Source: CAIUKV01 sp041659105 (lineage in GTDB: Bacteria > Actinomycetota > Acidimicrobiia > IMCC26256 > PALSA-555). Taken from it: a DNA stretch of 35,293 nt. Shown here one piece after another: positions 24,152 to 31,399 of this stretch (its first letter is position 1; every line of letters starts with the position of its first letter). Made by a program: the position numbers and the translations under genes. The notes under the pieces are model-generated. The model was given only the letters and a program-made list of their open reading frames with translations, was not told the origin of the DNA and did not search any database. The stretch is taken from the NCBI GenBank assembly GCA_041659105.1, contig JBAZYX010000030.1:1-35293 (forward strand), in the 5' to 3' direction.

Positions 24152-24580
24152 TTGGGCGAGAAGAAGCTGTTCTTCGACGACGTGAACGAGGGTGACTCCG
24201 CACCGGAGTTCAGCCACGAGCTCGGCCGGACCGACCTGGTCGTGTACGCGGGCGCGTCGGGCGACTTCAACCCCATGCACCACGACGAGGTGGCTGCGCA
24301 GGCGGCGGGCCTGCCCAGCGTGTTCGGCCACGGCATGTTCACCATGGGCCTGCTGGGCAAGGCCCTCACCGACTACGTGGGTGTGGGCAACCTCGAGCGC
24401 TACGCCGTGCGCTTCACCCAGCAGACCTGGCCGGGGGAGACCCTGACCACCAAGGTCTCGGTGGCGCGCAAGTACGACGAGGAGGGCGCCCACAAGGTGG
24501 AGCTGGAGTGCTCGGTGGTCAACCAGGAGGGTGCGGCGAAGGTCCAGGGCAGCGCGGTCGCCGCGCTCCCGACCCGCTGA
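24152..24580 (+). CDS. MaoC-family hydratase
   Basis: A 142-residue single-hotdog enoyl-CoA hydratase 2. The hydratase motif YAGASGDFNPMHHDE (about residues 31-45) holds the catalytic Asp and His; GHGMFTMGLLGKAL and VRFTQQTWPGETL are further family segments. These enzymes hydrate trans-2-enoyl-CoA, often as heterodimers with a second MaoC subunit. The start is TTG at 24152: AAGGAG at 24137-24142 is at the ideal distance and the product begins GEKKLFFDDV as in relatives. It opens a plus-strand operon (hydratase, DUF35, AhpD-like, DUF35, thiolase). In steroid degradation the homologous ChsH1 works with a DUF35-bearing partner, so pairing with the next gene is likely. Confidence 0.88.
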   Translation: MGEKKLFFDDVNEGDSAPEFSHELGRTDLVVYAGASGDFNPMHHDEVAAQAAGLPSVFGHGMFTMGLLGKALTDYVGVGNLERYAVRFTQQTWPGETLTTKVSVARKYDEEGAHKVELECSVVNQEGAAKVQGSAVAALPTR

Positions 24581-24593
24581 CTCCGTAGCCCCG

Positions 24594-25010
24594 GTGGCCC
24601 CCCGCTTCGATCTGCCCACCCCCGACGAGGAGACCGAGCCCTTCTGGGCCGCCGCCAACGCGCAGCAGCTCCTCGTCAAGCACTGCAACGCCTGCGGCGA
24701 GTACCACTTCTACCCGCGCCCGTTCTGCCCGCTCTGCTGGAGCGCCGACGTCGAGTGGTTCGAGGCGTCGGGGCGTGCGACCCTGTACACGTGGTCGATC
24801 GTCCACGTGAACGACCTCCCGCCGTTCAACGAGCGTGTGCCCTACGTGGCCGCGCTGGTCGACCTCGAGGAGGGACCGCGCATGATGAGCAACGTGGTGG
24901 AGTGCGAGCTCGACGCCCTCGAAGCCGGCATGCCGCTGGAGGTGGTGTTCCACCAGGTGTCCGACGATCCGCGGTACACGCTGCCGCGGTTCCGTCCGGC
25001 CGGGGGGTGA
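24594..25010 (+). CDS. DUF35 zinc-ribbon/OB-fold protein
   Basis: A 138-residue DUF35 protein: a rubredoxin-like zinc ribbon with Cys31, Cys34, Cys45 and Cys48 (KHCNACGEYHFYPRPFCPLC) and a C-terminal OB-fold (ATLYTWSIVHVND to the end). DUF35 proteins bind acyl-CoA and partner SCP2-type thiolases or aldolases, or the second subunit of MaoC hydratases. The GTG at 24594 follows the hydratase stop by 13 bases. TEPFWAAANAQQLLVKHC is the usual N-terminal helix. The operon holds a second DUF35 gene, so each may serve a different partner: this one with the hydratase, the other with the thiolase. This assignment rests on adjacency only. Confidence 0.88.
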   Translation: MAPRFDLPTPDEETEPFWAAANAQQLLVKHCNACGEYHFYPRPFCPLCWSADVEWFEASGRATLYTWSIVHVNDLPPFNERVPYVAALVDLEEGPRMMSNVVECELDALEAGMPLEVVFHQVSDDPRYTLPRFRPAGG

Positions 25011-25014
25011 TCGC

Positions 25015-25401
25015 ATGACCAGCCCCGACGAGGGTTCCGCGTCCGACGCCGGCATCGGGAGCGACTGGAGCTTCAAGTACGAGGCTCCGATCTACGACGT
25101 GTTCCCGGGCCTGCACGACGCGCAGGCCGCCTGGCTCAGCCAGATCGACTCCCTGCGCGCGCCCGACCGCAAGACCCACGAGCTGATCCGCATGGTGTGC
25201 ACCGTGATCGCCCGCAACGAGATCGGCATCGTGCGCCACTCACGCCTGGCCCGCGAGGTGGGGGCCACGTGGGAGGAGGTGCTCGGCTCGATCATGCTCA
25301 CCTGCGTGGCCTTCGGCGTGGGGCCCGCGGTGGAGGCCATCCCGCTGGCCCGGGCCGGGTTCGATGCCGCCCCCGAAGTGGAAGAGGACGACGATGAGTG
25401 A
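25015..25401 (+). CDS. AhpD/carboxymuconolactone-decarboxylase-like protein without CxxC
   Basis: A 128-residue protein of the all-helical AhpD-like fold. The core KTHELIRMVCTVIARNEIGI, then VRHSRLAREVGATWEEVLGS, matches the CMD family, but the redox CxxC of the consensus (C-x-x-C-x-x-x-H) is Asn68 and Gly71 here, in NEIGIVRH; only His75 remains. Disulfide-based peroxidase chemistry is therefore excluded, and decarboxylase-like or structural roles remain. It starts at ATG 25015, four bases after the first DUF35 stop, and overlaps the second DUF35 gene by eight bases, so it is embedded in the CoA-degradation operon. The acidic tail (EVEEDDDE) is unusual. Function unknown. Confidence 0.75.
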   Translation: MTSPDEGSASDAGIGSDWSFKYEAPIYDVFPGLHDAQAAWLSQIDSLRAPDRKTHELIRMVCTVIARNEIGIVRHSRLAREVGATWEEVLGSIMLTCVAFGVGPAVEAIPLARAGFDAAPEVEEDDDE

Positions 25402-25816
25402 CGCACCGTTCCGGGTGCTGCCCCGGATCACCGCGCGCAACGAGCCCTTCTGGGCGTCGGGGCGCGACGGGGTCCTGCGGTTCCAGCGCTGCCAGCAGTG
25501 CAAGTACTGGATCCACCCGCACAACGTGATGTGCCCGCAGTGCCTCTCGAAGGACCTCGCCTACGAGCCCGTGTCGGGCAAGGCGGTCGTGCACACGTTC
25601 ACGATCAACCACCAGCCGTGGATGCCCGTGCCCGAGCTGCCCTTCGCACTCGCGATCGTGGAGTTCCCCGAGCAGGAAGGCCTGCGCCTGACCACGGTCA
25701 TCGTCAACTGCAAGGTCGACGACGTGCACGTGGACATGCCGGTGCAGGTGACGTTCGAGGCTCACGAGGACGAGAACATCTGGATCCCCATGTTCGAGCC
25801 CGAGAAGGTGGCCTGA
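25394..25816 (+). CDS. DUF35 zinc-ribbon/OB-fold protein, thiolase partner
   Basis: A 140-residue DUF35 protein. The zinc ribbon uses Cys33, Cys36, Cys47 and Cys50 (RCQQCKYWIHPHNVMCPQC). The OB-fold spans about residues 58-135 with VVHTFTINHQPWMPVPELPF and VQVTFEAHEDENIWIPMFEP. Its stop overlaps the SCP2-thiolase start by one base (TGATG). In steroid-degrading actinobacteria, and in Thermomonospora, a DUF35 domain (ChsH2) binds Ltp2 to form an active retro-aldolase, so this gene probably forms a complex with the following protein. It overlaps the preceding AhpD-like gene by eight bases. The ATG at 25394 gives the canonical start MSDAPFRVLPRIT. Confidence 0.9.
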   Translation: MSDAPFRVLPRITARNEPFWASGRDGVLRFQRCQQCKYWIHPHNVMCPQCLSKDLAYEPVSGKAVVHTFTINHQPWMPVPELPFALAIVEFPEQEGLRLTTVIVNCKVDDVHVDMPVQVTFEAHEDENIWIPMFEPEKVA

Positions 25817-27024
25817 TGGCGACGAAGCCCGAGCACCTGACCGTCATCAGCGGCGTCGGGCAGTCCGACGTCGGGCGGCGGCTCTACCGCGACCCACTCG
25901 AGCTCACGCTCGACGCGTGTGTCGAGGCGATCCACGACGCCGGTCTCACCACGGCCGACATCGACGGCATCGCCACCTACCCCGGCCCCGGCGGCGACCC
26001 TCCCGGGTTCTCCGGCGGGGGTGTGGTGGACGTGCAGGACGCGCTGCGGCTCAACCTGGGCTGGTGGAGCGGAGGCCTCGAGCGCCCGGGTCAGCTCGGC
26101 GCGGTGATCGACGCGTGCCTCGCGGTGGCGTTCGGGCTGGCCACGCACGTGCTCTGCTTCCGCAGCGTGTTCGAGGGCAGCGCCCAGGGCGAGGGCGGCC
26201 GCGCCGCGGTGATGCCGGGGGGCGGAGGCCGTCAGGCCATCCCGCGGGCGTCGGGCTTCATGGAGTGGGTGCTGCCGTACGGCGCGCCGTCGGCCGCGCC
26301 GTGGATCGCGATGATGGCCCAGCGCCACTTCCACGAGTTCGGCACCACGCCCGAGCAGCTCGGGCAGATCGCGGTGAACGCGCGCAAGAACGCCGCGCTC
26401 AACCCGAAGGCGATCTACACCGACCCGATGACGATCGAGGACTACCTCAACTCGCGTGTCATCGCGTCGCCGCTGCGGCTGTTCGACTGCGACGTTCCGT
26501 GCGACGGCGGCACCGCGATGATCGTGTCGCACGTCGACACGATCCCCGACCTGCGCAAGCCGCCGATCCGCGTGGAGGCCGTGGGCACCGCGCTGCGCGG
26601 TCGCCCGTCGTGGGACCAGTTCGACGACCTCACCACGATGGCGCTGCGTGACGCCTCGGCCCAGCTGTGGACCCGCACCGACATGAAGCCGTCCGACGTG
26701 CAGGTGGCCGAGATGTACGACGGGTTCAGCTTCATCACCATGGCCTGGCTCGAGGCGATGGGCTTCTGCGGCAAGGGCGAGTCGGGCCCGTTCGTCGAGG
26801 GCGGTCAGAACATCGCCCGCGAGGGCGGCGTGCTCCCGCTCAACACCCACGGCGGCCAGCTCTCGTCGGGCCGGCTCCACGGCTTCTCGTTCCTGCACGA
26901 GGCCTGCACCCAGCTGTGGGGCGAGGGTGGCGCGCGGCAGGTGCCGGGCAACCCCGAGGTGGGCGTCGCCTGCGCCGGCGGAGGTCCCCTCGCCGGCGCC
27001 CTGCTCCTCACCACGTCCCGCTAG
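25816..27024 (+). CDS. SCP2-type thiolase/aldolase (Ltp2-like)
   Basis: A 402-residue thiolase-fold protein of the lipid-transfer/SCP2 group. Relatives either cleave 3-ketoacyl-CoA or, as in Ltp2, split beta-hydroxyacyl-CoA by retro-aldol reaction. Family features: VISGVGQSDVGRR at the start, DACVEAIHDAGLTTADIDGI, the helix WIAMMAQRHFHEFGTTPEQL, QVAEMYDGFSF, and the His-containing NTHGGQLSSGRLHG (about residues 348-361), then CAGGGPLAGALLL. The usual N-terminal nucleophile Cys context is not seen (LCFRSVFEGSAQGEG), which favours the aldolase or degenerate type. It is the last gene of the operon and overlaps its DUF35 partner by one base. A strong hairpin follows. Substrate: a branched or steroid-like CoA ester is inferred. 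Confidence 0.88.
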   Translation: MATKPEHLTVISGVGQSDVGRRLYRDPLELTLDACVEAIHDAGLTTADIDGIATYPGPGGDPPGFSGGGVVDVQDALRLNLGWWSGGLERPGQLGAVIDACLAVAFGLATHVLCFRSVFEGSAQGEGGRAAVMPGGGGRQAIPRASGFMEWVLPYGAPSAAPWIAMMAQRHFHEFGTTPEQLGQIAVNARKNAALNPKAIYTDPMTIEDYLNSRVIASPLRLFDCDVPCDGGTAMIVSHVDTIPDLRKPPIRVEAVGTALRGRPSWDQFDDLTTMALRDASAQLWTRTDMKPSDVQVAEMYDGFSFITMAWLEAMGFCGKGESGPFVEGGQNIAREGGVLPLNTHGGQLSSGRLHGFSFLHEACTQLWGEGGARQVPGNPEVGVACAGGGPLAGALLLTTSR

Positions 27025-27026
27025 AT

Positions 27027-27099
27027 CGCCCCCCTTTCTGTTTTGGCGTCGCTCGACCCCCCGAGACGGGTGTCTGGCGACGCCAAAAGGCAGGGGGCG
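27027..27099. terminator. Large bidirectional hairpin between convergent genes
   Basis: TTTTGGCGTCGC (27041-27052) is perfectly repeated in inverse as GCGACGCCAAAA (27077-27088). Outer arms CGCCCCC (27027-27033) and GGGGGCG (27093-27099) extend the stem after a small internal loop, and the loop itself holds CCCG-AGA-CGGG (27060-27070). It sits exactly between the stops of the thiolase and the acyl-CoA dehydrogenase gene and would end transcription from both sides. The elaborate form suggests that it could also be a dispersed repeat. Confidence 0.75.
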
Positions 27100-27103
27100 C
27101 GGT

Positions 27104-28210
27104 TCAATCCAACACGATTGTCGCGAGCTCTTCGAGCTGGTCGGCGCTGCCACCGCCGAGGCCCTGGAGGGTGAGCAAGCGCTTGTAGTACAGGTGCGCG
27201 TCGTGCTCCCACGTGTAGCCGACGCCGCCGTGGACCTGGATCGTGGTCGCACCGACGGCGGAGAGCCCGTCGGCCGCGAACGCGAGTGCCATCGTCGCAG
27301 CGCGGTGCCCTTCGGCGCGGTCGGCGGCGTCGAGCGCCCAGCACGCGTAGTACGCCGCGGCGCGGGCGAGCTCGACGTTGCGGAGCATGTCGGCGCAGAG
27401 GTGCTGCACTGCCTGGAACGAGCCGATCGGCGCGCCGAACTGCTCGCGCTCCTTCGCGTACTCGACCGACATCTCCATCGCGCGCTGCGCGGCGCCCACG
27501 CCGTCGACCACCCACGCGGTGTGGAGCCGGTCGACGGTGCGCGCGACCGCGTCGGTGGCGTCGCCCGTGCCGACGCGGCGGGCAGGCGTACGAACCAGCG
27601 TGAGCATGCCCTCGCGGCGGGTGCCGTCGATCGTGGGGGTGGCCTCGGGGGCGGCGTCGACGGTGCGCACGGCGAACACGCCGAGCTCGACGCCGACGGT
27701 TGCCGTGACGAGCACGACATCGGCCGCCATCAGGTCGGCGACGTGGACCTTGGTGCCCGTGAGCGCCCAGCCGTCGCCGCTCGGATCGGCGACGGTGACG
27801 GGGGAGCGCCACTCCGCCCGGCGACCGGGCTCGAGCAGGGCGACGGTGGCGACCGTGGTGCCGTCGGCCAGGCCGGGCAGCAGGTCGGCGTGGTCGGCCG
27901 TGGTGCCGATCCCGGCGACGAGGCCGGCCGCGCCCACCGCGCTCGACACGTACGGGCCCGGGTTGACCACCCGCCCCAGCTCCTCGCACACCACCGCGGC
28001 GTCGACCATGCCGCCGCCGAAGCCTCCCTGGGCCTCGGGCACCAGCAGCCCGGTCACGCCGAGGGCCGCGAGCCCGCCCCACACGGGGTCGGTGGTGCCG
28101 CGGGGGTCGTCCCAGAGCTCCCGCACGTACCCGATCGGCGCCCGGTCCTCCAGGAACCGCCGCACCGAGTCCCGCAGCTGCTCCTGCTCGTCACTGAACT
28201 CGAAGTTCAT
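27104..28210 (-). CDS. Acyl-CoA dehydrogenase, alpha-type subunit
   Basis: A 368-residue flavin-dependent acyl-CoA dehydrogenase. Start MNFEFSDEQEQLRDSVRRFL, then GLAALGVTGLLVPEAQGGFG, CEELGRVV, and the C-terminal helical domain VEYAKEREQFGAPIGSFQAV with HGGVGYTWEHDAHLYYKRL. The middle beta-domain is divergent and short of the usual E-P-x-A-G-S-D motif. The C-terminus stops soon after YYKRLLTLQ and lacks the GTxEIQR stretch. This pattern marks one half of the alpha2-beta2 heterotetramers (FadE28/29 or ChsE type) used for steroid side chains. The divergent gene at 28334 is the likely partner. ATG 28210 gives the canonical N-terminus. The upstream open frame is only shadow. Confidence 0.88.
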   Translation of the reverse strand: MNFEFSDEQEQLRDSVRRFLEDRAPIGYVRELWDDPRGTTDPVWGGLAALGVTGLLVPEAQGGFGGGMVDAAVVCEELGRVVNPGPYVSSAVGAAGLVAGIGTTADHADLLPGLADGTTVATVALLEPGRRAEWRSPVTVADPSGDGWALTGTKVHVADLMAADVVLVTATVGVELGVFAVRTVDAAPEATPTIDGTRREGMLTLVRTPARRVGTGDATDAVARTVDRLHTAWVVDGVGAAQRAMEMSVEYAKEREQFGAPIGSFQAVQHLCADMLRNVELARAAAYYACWALDAADRAEGHRAATMALAFAADGLSAVGATTIQVHGGVGYTWEHDAHLYYKRLLTLQGLGGGSADQLEELATIVLD

Positions 28211-28333
28211 GGGCGGGGAACCTAGTCTCCCCCTCGGACGGAGCGCAGCGACGGGAGCAGCCGAGCGAGCGGTCCGGAGCGGACGGGCTCGGTGCCCTTC
28301 GTCAACCCTCAACGAGCGAGCGAGGCAGTACTG

Positions 28334-29527
28334 ATGAAGCTGAAGTATGGAGCAACCGAGGAAGCGTTTCGGGCGGAGCTGGTCGCGTGGCTGGAGGTCA
28401 ACGCTCCCTCCGAGGAGCTGCGCGCGCAGCCGCGGCTGTCGAGCGCGCACCTGCCCGACTGGGCCCGCGAGTGGCAGCGCAAGCTGTTCGACAACGGCTG
28501 GCTCGTGCCGGGCTGGCCGCCGGAGCTGGGCGGGCGCAACGCCACCGCCACACAGCAGATGATCTACTTCGAGGAGATGAAGAAGCGCGAGATCCCGCGG
28601 AGCTACAACCCGCAGGGTCTCGGCATCATCGCCCCCTCGCTCCTCGACTACGGGACCGAGGAGCAGAAGCAGAAGTGGCTGCTCCCCACCCTCAAGGCCG
28701 AGATCGCGTGGTCGCTCGGGATGAGCGAGCCCGGCGCCGGCAGTGACCTCGCGTCGCTGAAGACCCGCGCCGTCCTCGACGGCGACCACTTCGTGGTGAA
28801 CGGCCAGAAGGTGTGGACGTCGGGCGCGCACCACTCCGACTGGAACATGTGCTTCGTGCGCACCGACCCCGACGCGCCGAAGCACAAGGGCATCAGCGTC
28901 CTCATCATCGACATGAAGACGCCGGGCGTGGAACCGCGCCCGTTCCCCGAGCTGTCGGACCCCGACTACACCGACTTCAACGAGGTGTTCTTCACCGACG
29001 CGATCGTTCCGAAGGAGAACCTCCTCGGCGAGATGAACAACGGGTGGGCGCTCGCGGGGGGCTCGCTCGCGCACGAGCGGGCGATGCTCTGGATCGATTA
29101 CGCCTACGACAGCATGCGCGGCGTGGACAACTTGGTGGCGATGGGCGACGAGCCCGGGCCCGACGGCACGCTGCTGCGCGACGACGCGAAGTTCCGGGCC
29201 GACGTCGCGAGCCTCTACGTCGACTCCCAGGCGCTGATGCTGATGGGCTATCGCGGCTTCTCGAAGTTCCTGAAGGGTCGCGCCGCGCCGGAGCACTCGC
29301 TGCTCAAGCTGTTCGGCAGCGAGACCGTGCAGAAGATCATGCTGACCGGTACCGAGGCCCGGGGGGTGGCCTCGCTCGACGACGCGGCGCCGGGCCCGAA
29401 GGTGCACCGCGAGGGCTCGTGGATCACCTCGTACCTGCGGTCGTTCGCGGGCACGCTCCCGGGCGGTACCAGCGAGATCCAGCGCAACATCATCGCCGAG
29501 CGCGTGCTCGGCCTGCCGCGCGGCTGA
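28334..29527 (+). CDS. Acyl-CoA dehydrogenase, beta-type subunit
   Basis: A 397-residue acyl-CoA dehydrogenase with a full set of FAD-binding motifs: WSLGMSEPGAGSDLASLKTR (about residues 132-151), GQKVWTSGAHHSDWNMCFVR (about 157-176), and the C-terminal SYLRSFAGTLPGGTSEIQRN then IIAERVLGLPRG. At the position of the catalytic Glu in the homotetrameric family (Y-E-G-T) there is Gly-Gly-Thr, as in FadE subunits that work in heterotetramers. The ATG at 28334 was chosen, though an in-frame GTG lies at 28292. It is divergent from the other dehydrogenase across a 123-base spacer, so the two are probably co-regulated. Reaction: alpha,beta-dehydrogenation of an acyl-CoA. Confidence 0.9.
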   Translation: MKLKYGATEEAFRAELVAWLEVNAPSEELRAQPRLSSAHLPDWAREWQRKLFDNGWLVPGWPPELGGRNATATQQMIYFEEMKKREIPRSYNPQGLGIIAPSLLDYGTEEQKQKWLLPTLKAEIAWSLGMSEPGAGSDLASLKTRAVLDGDHFVVNGQKVWTSGAHHSDWNMCFVRTDPDAPKHKGISVLIIDMKTPGVEPRPFPELSDPDYTDFNEVFFTDAIVPKENLLGEMNNGWALAGGSLAHERAMLWIDYAYDSMRGVDNLVAMGDEPGPDGTLLRDDAKFRADVASLYVDSQALMLMGYRGFSKFLKGRAAPEHSLLKLFGSETVQKIMLTGTEARGVASLDDAAPGPKVHREGSWITSYLRSFAGTLPGGTSEIQRNIIAERVLGLPRG

Positions 29528-29534
29528 GCCCTCG

Positions 29535-29762
29535 GTGGCCGAGCCCGTCGCCGTCTACCGCGAGACCCGCGAGCGCCTGAGCGACTACGTCGTCGGCCTC
29601 GAGGACGAGTGGACCCGGGCCGGGGTTCCCGCCTGCCCCGGCTGGTGCGTGCAGGACGTGGTGAGCCACCTCGTGGGGATCGTGGCCGACCTCCAGGACG
29701 GCCGGCTCGACGGCATCGGCATCAGCAACTACGGCACCCGCGACCAAGCGCTCGTCGAGTAG
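29535..29762 (+). pseudogene. Truncated maleylpyruvate-isomerase-N/DinB-like ORF
   Basis: A 75-residue reading frame. Its start, VYRETRERLSDYVVGLEDEW and VPACPGWCVQDVVSHLVGIV, matches the N-terminal four-helix domain of mycothiol-dependent maleylpyruvate isomerase-like proteins, including the His in VSHLVG that binds metal. Full relatives are about 200 residues or more. Here the sequence diverges after DGRLDGIG and stops at TAG, with only 20 bases before the next gene. The later metal ligands are therefore missing. The GTG at 29535 lies eight bases after the acyl-CoA dehydrogenase stop. It is most likely a truncated remnant, though a short expressed protein cannot be excluded. Confidence 0.55.
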
Positions 29763-29782
29763 CCCGGCGTCCGTCGCCGGCG

Positions 29783-30679
29783 TCAGAGGAACGGCGCGAC
29801 GAAGGTGGCGATGCCCGCACCGCCGCGCGCCTTCGCCGAGTACATGGCCCGGTCGGCGTGGGCGAGCACGCGGTCGGCGTCGGCGCCGGCTTCGCCCACC
29901 GCGACGCCGATGCTCGCGGTGACGAGCACCTGGGCCGCGTCGAACTCGAACGTCGGGGTGAGCGCGCGCTCGAGCCGCTGGGCGATCGCCATCGCCGCGT
30001 CGAGCGACGGCACGCGGTCGGACACCACGACGAACTCGTCACCGCCGAGGCGCGCGAGGGTGTCTTCGGGCCGCAGCAGGCTCTGCAACCGCGTGGCCAC
30101 GAGCTGGAGCAGCCGGTCGCCACAAGGGTGGCCGAGGCAGTCGTTGACCTGCTTGAAGTCGTCGAGGTCGAGGTAGATCACCGCGACCAGGCCCCCGCCG
30201 CGCCGGGAGCGTTCGAGCGAGTTCTGCAGGCGGTCGCGCAGCAGCGTGCGGTTCGCGAGCCCGGTGAGCGGGTCGTGGAACGCGAGGTGGCTGATCATGC
30301 GCTCGACGTGGCGCCGCCCGGTGACGTCGCGCTCGATCCACGAGATTCCACGGAGCTCGCGGTGGGCGTCGAGGATGGGGGAGGCGGTGACCGAGACGTC
30401 GAGCACGTGGCCGTTGCGGTGCACCCGCCGGGCGTCGAACGACTCCACCCGCGCGCCCAGTGCGAGGAGGCCGATCGTCTCGGCGAGCTCTTCCGCCTCG
30501 TCGACCGGGACGAGCGTGGCGAGCGGCTTGCCGACCATCTCGTCGGCGCCGTAGCCGTAGAGACGAGTGGCGGACGGGTTCCAGGTGATGATCCGGGCCT
30601 CGACCGTGGTGACCACGATCGCGTCCTCCGACGACGCGAAGAGCGTGGCGAAGAGGTCGGGGGACTCGGGCGGGGACAT
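29783..30679 (-). CDS. PAS-GGDEF diguanylate cyclase
   Basis: A 298-residue protein that makes the second messenger cyclic di-GMP from two GTP. A PAS sensor domain occupies about residues 8-125 (SSEDAIVVTTVEARIITWNP, GYGADEMVGKPL). It is joined by the linker ERDVTGRRHVERMISHLAFH to the GGDEF domain with DPLTGLANR, the active-site motif LGGDEFVVV near residue 211, and ADRAMYSAKARGG. The inhibitory site RPED lies five residues before GGDEF, so product feedback is expected. No EAL domain and no membrane helix are present, so it is cytoplasmic. ATG 30679 (MSPPESPD) was preferred over upstream in-frame codons in the intergenic region. It has no operon partner. Confidence 0.92.
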   Translation of the reverse strand: MSPPESPDLFATLFASSEDAIVVTTVEARIITWNPSATRLYGYGADEMVGKPLATLVPVDEAEELAETIGLLALGARVESFDARRVHRNGHVLDVSVTASPILDAHRELRGISWIERDVTGRRHVERMISHLAFHDPLTGLANRTLLRDRLQNSLERSRRGGGLVAVIYLDLDDFKQVNDCLGHPCGDRLLQLVATRLQSLLRPEDTLARLGGDEFVVVSDRVPSLDAAMAIAQRLERALTPTFEFDAAQVLVTASIGVAVGEAGADADRVLAHADRAMYSAKARGGAGIATFVAPFL

Positions 30680-30755
30680 CACATCGGCTCCTGCCGCCAG
30701 TGTTCCGCACCACCGGTGGCTGGTGGGTGATCCTGCCCGTTCGCGGATTGAACCA

Positions 30756-30790
30756 TTCCCCGGGACAAGAGCCGGGAAACGTCCGGGGAA
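30756..30790 (-). terminator. Hairpin downstream of the cupin gene
   Basis: TTCCCCGG (30756-30763) pairs with CCGGGGAA (30783-30790); AC and GT add two pairs past a bulged G. It lies about 42 bases past the cupin stop on the same strand, before the diguanylate cyclase gene, and probably ends the cupin transcript. There is no U-tract. CCACCGGTGG at 30710-30719 is a separate small palindrome in the same spacer. Confidence 0.4.
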
Positions 30791-30831
30791 GAATCGATGG
30801 CCGTCCGGCGCCGGGCGAACCGGCACCGGAG

Positions 30832-31380
30832 CTACGCCTGGTTCGCCGCGATCGTGGGGCTGGTCTGCTCCGCGGTCCAGCGGTCGCGGTTGGCGTTGGT
30901 GGTGTCGACCAGCGCCTGCCAGCGCGCCGCCGGCTGCTCGAGGATCTTCATGTCGAAGCTCGCGGTGTTGTGCCGGATCTCCAGCACCTCCACGCCGTCG
31001 GGGCCCGCGTTGTAGACGTAGGGCGCGTCGGCGGGGATGTAGAAGCTGTCGCCCGCCTTCAGCACCTGGTTGCCCAGGTGCGCCTCACCCGAGATCACGT
31101 AGTACATGCAGTCGGCGTCGTGCGAGTGCCGGGGGAGCGGGTAGTCGGCCTTGAACCAGCAGTGGACGAGGCTGAACCCGCCCTCCTCGTCGGACTGGCG
31201 CACGAGCACGGTGACCTCGGCGCCGACGCCGGAGCCGGCGGTGATCGCGCCGGTGAGCTGCTCGCGCACCTCGTCGGTCATGGTCGGCGTCGCCATGAAG
31301 TCGGTCTTCTGGAGGTCCACCGCGTCGGTGGCACGGTAGATCGCGACGCCCTTCTTCGGCGTTCCGTTGCTTCCGGCCAT
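30832..31380 (-). CDS. Cupin-domain protein
   Basis: A 182-residue single-cupin protein. The metal-binding motif 1 reads PRHSHDADCMYYVISGEAHL with His85, His87 and Glu99. Motif 2 region is GDSFYIPADAPYVYNAGP, in which the usual second His of the cupin core is replaced by Tyr/Asn, so metal binding may be weaker. Cupins may be dioxygenases, isomerases or sensors. The gene lies 19 bases after the cyclase-family gene in the same direction, so they are probably one operon with the D-aminoacylase-like gene upstream. ATG at 31380 is clear. No function is assigned. Confidence 0.83.
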   Translation of the reverse strand: MAGSNGTPKKGVAIYRATDAVDLQKTDFMATPTMTDEVREQLTGAITAGSGVGAEVTVLVRQSDEEGGFSLVHCWFKADYPLPRHSHDADCMYYVISGEAHLGNQVLKAGDSFYIPADAPYVYNAGPDGVEVLEIRHNTASFDMKILEQPAARWQALVDTTNANRDRWTAEQTSPTIAANQA

Positions 31381-31399
31381 GGCGTGTGGGCTCCTCGAC

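Noticed and set aside
28211..28333. Short repeats of GAGCGAGCG/GGAGCGGACGGG type in the dehydrogenase spacer, considered as a repeat array
   Set aside because: Units are irregular, short and few. They look like simple GC-rich sequence, not CRISPR or a tandem array.
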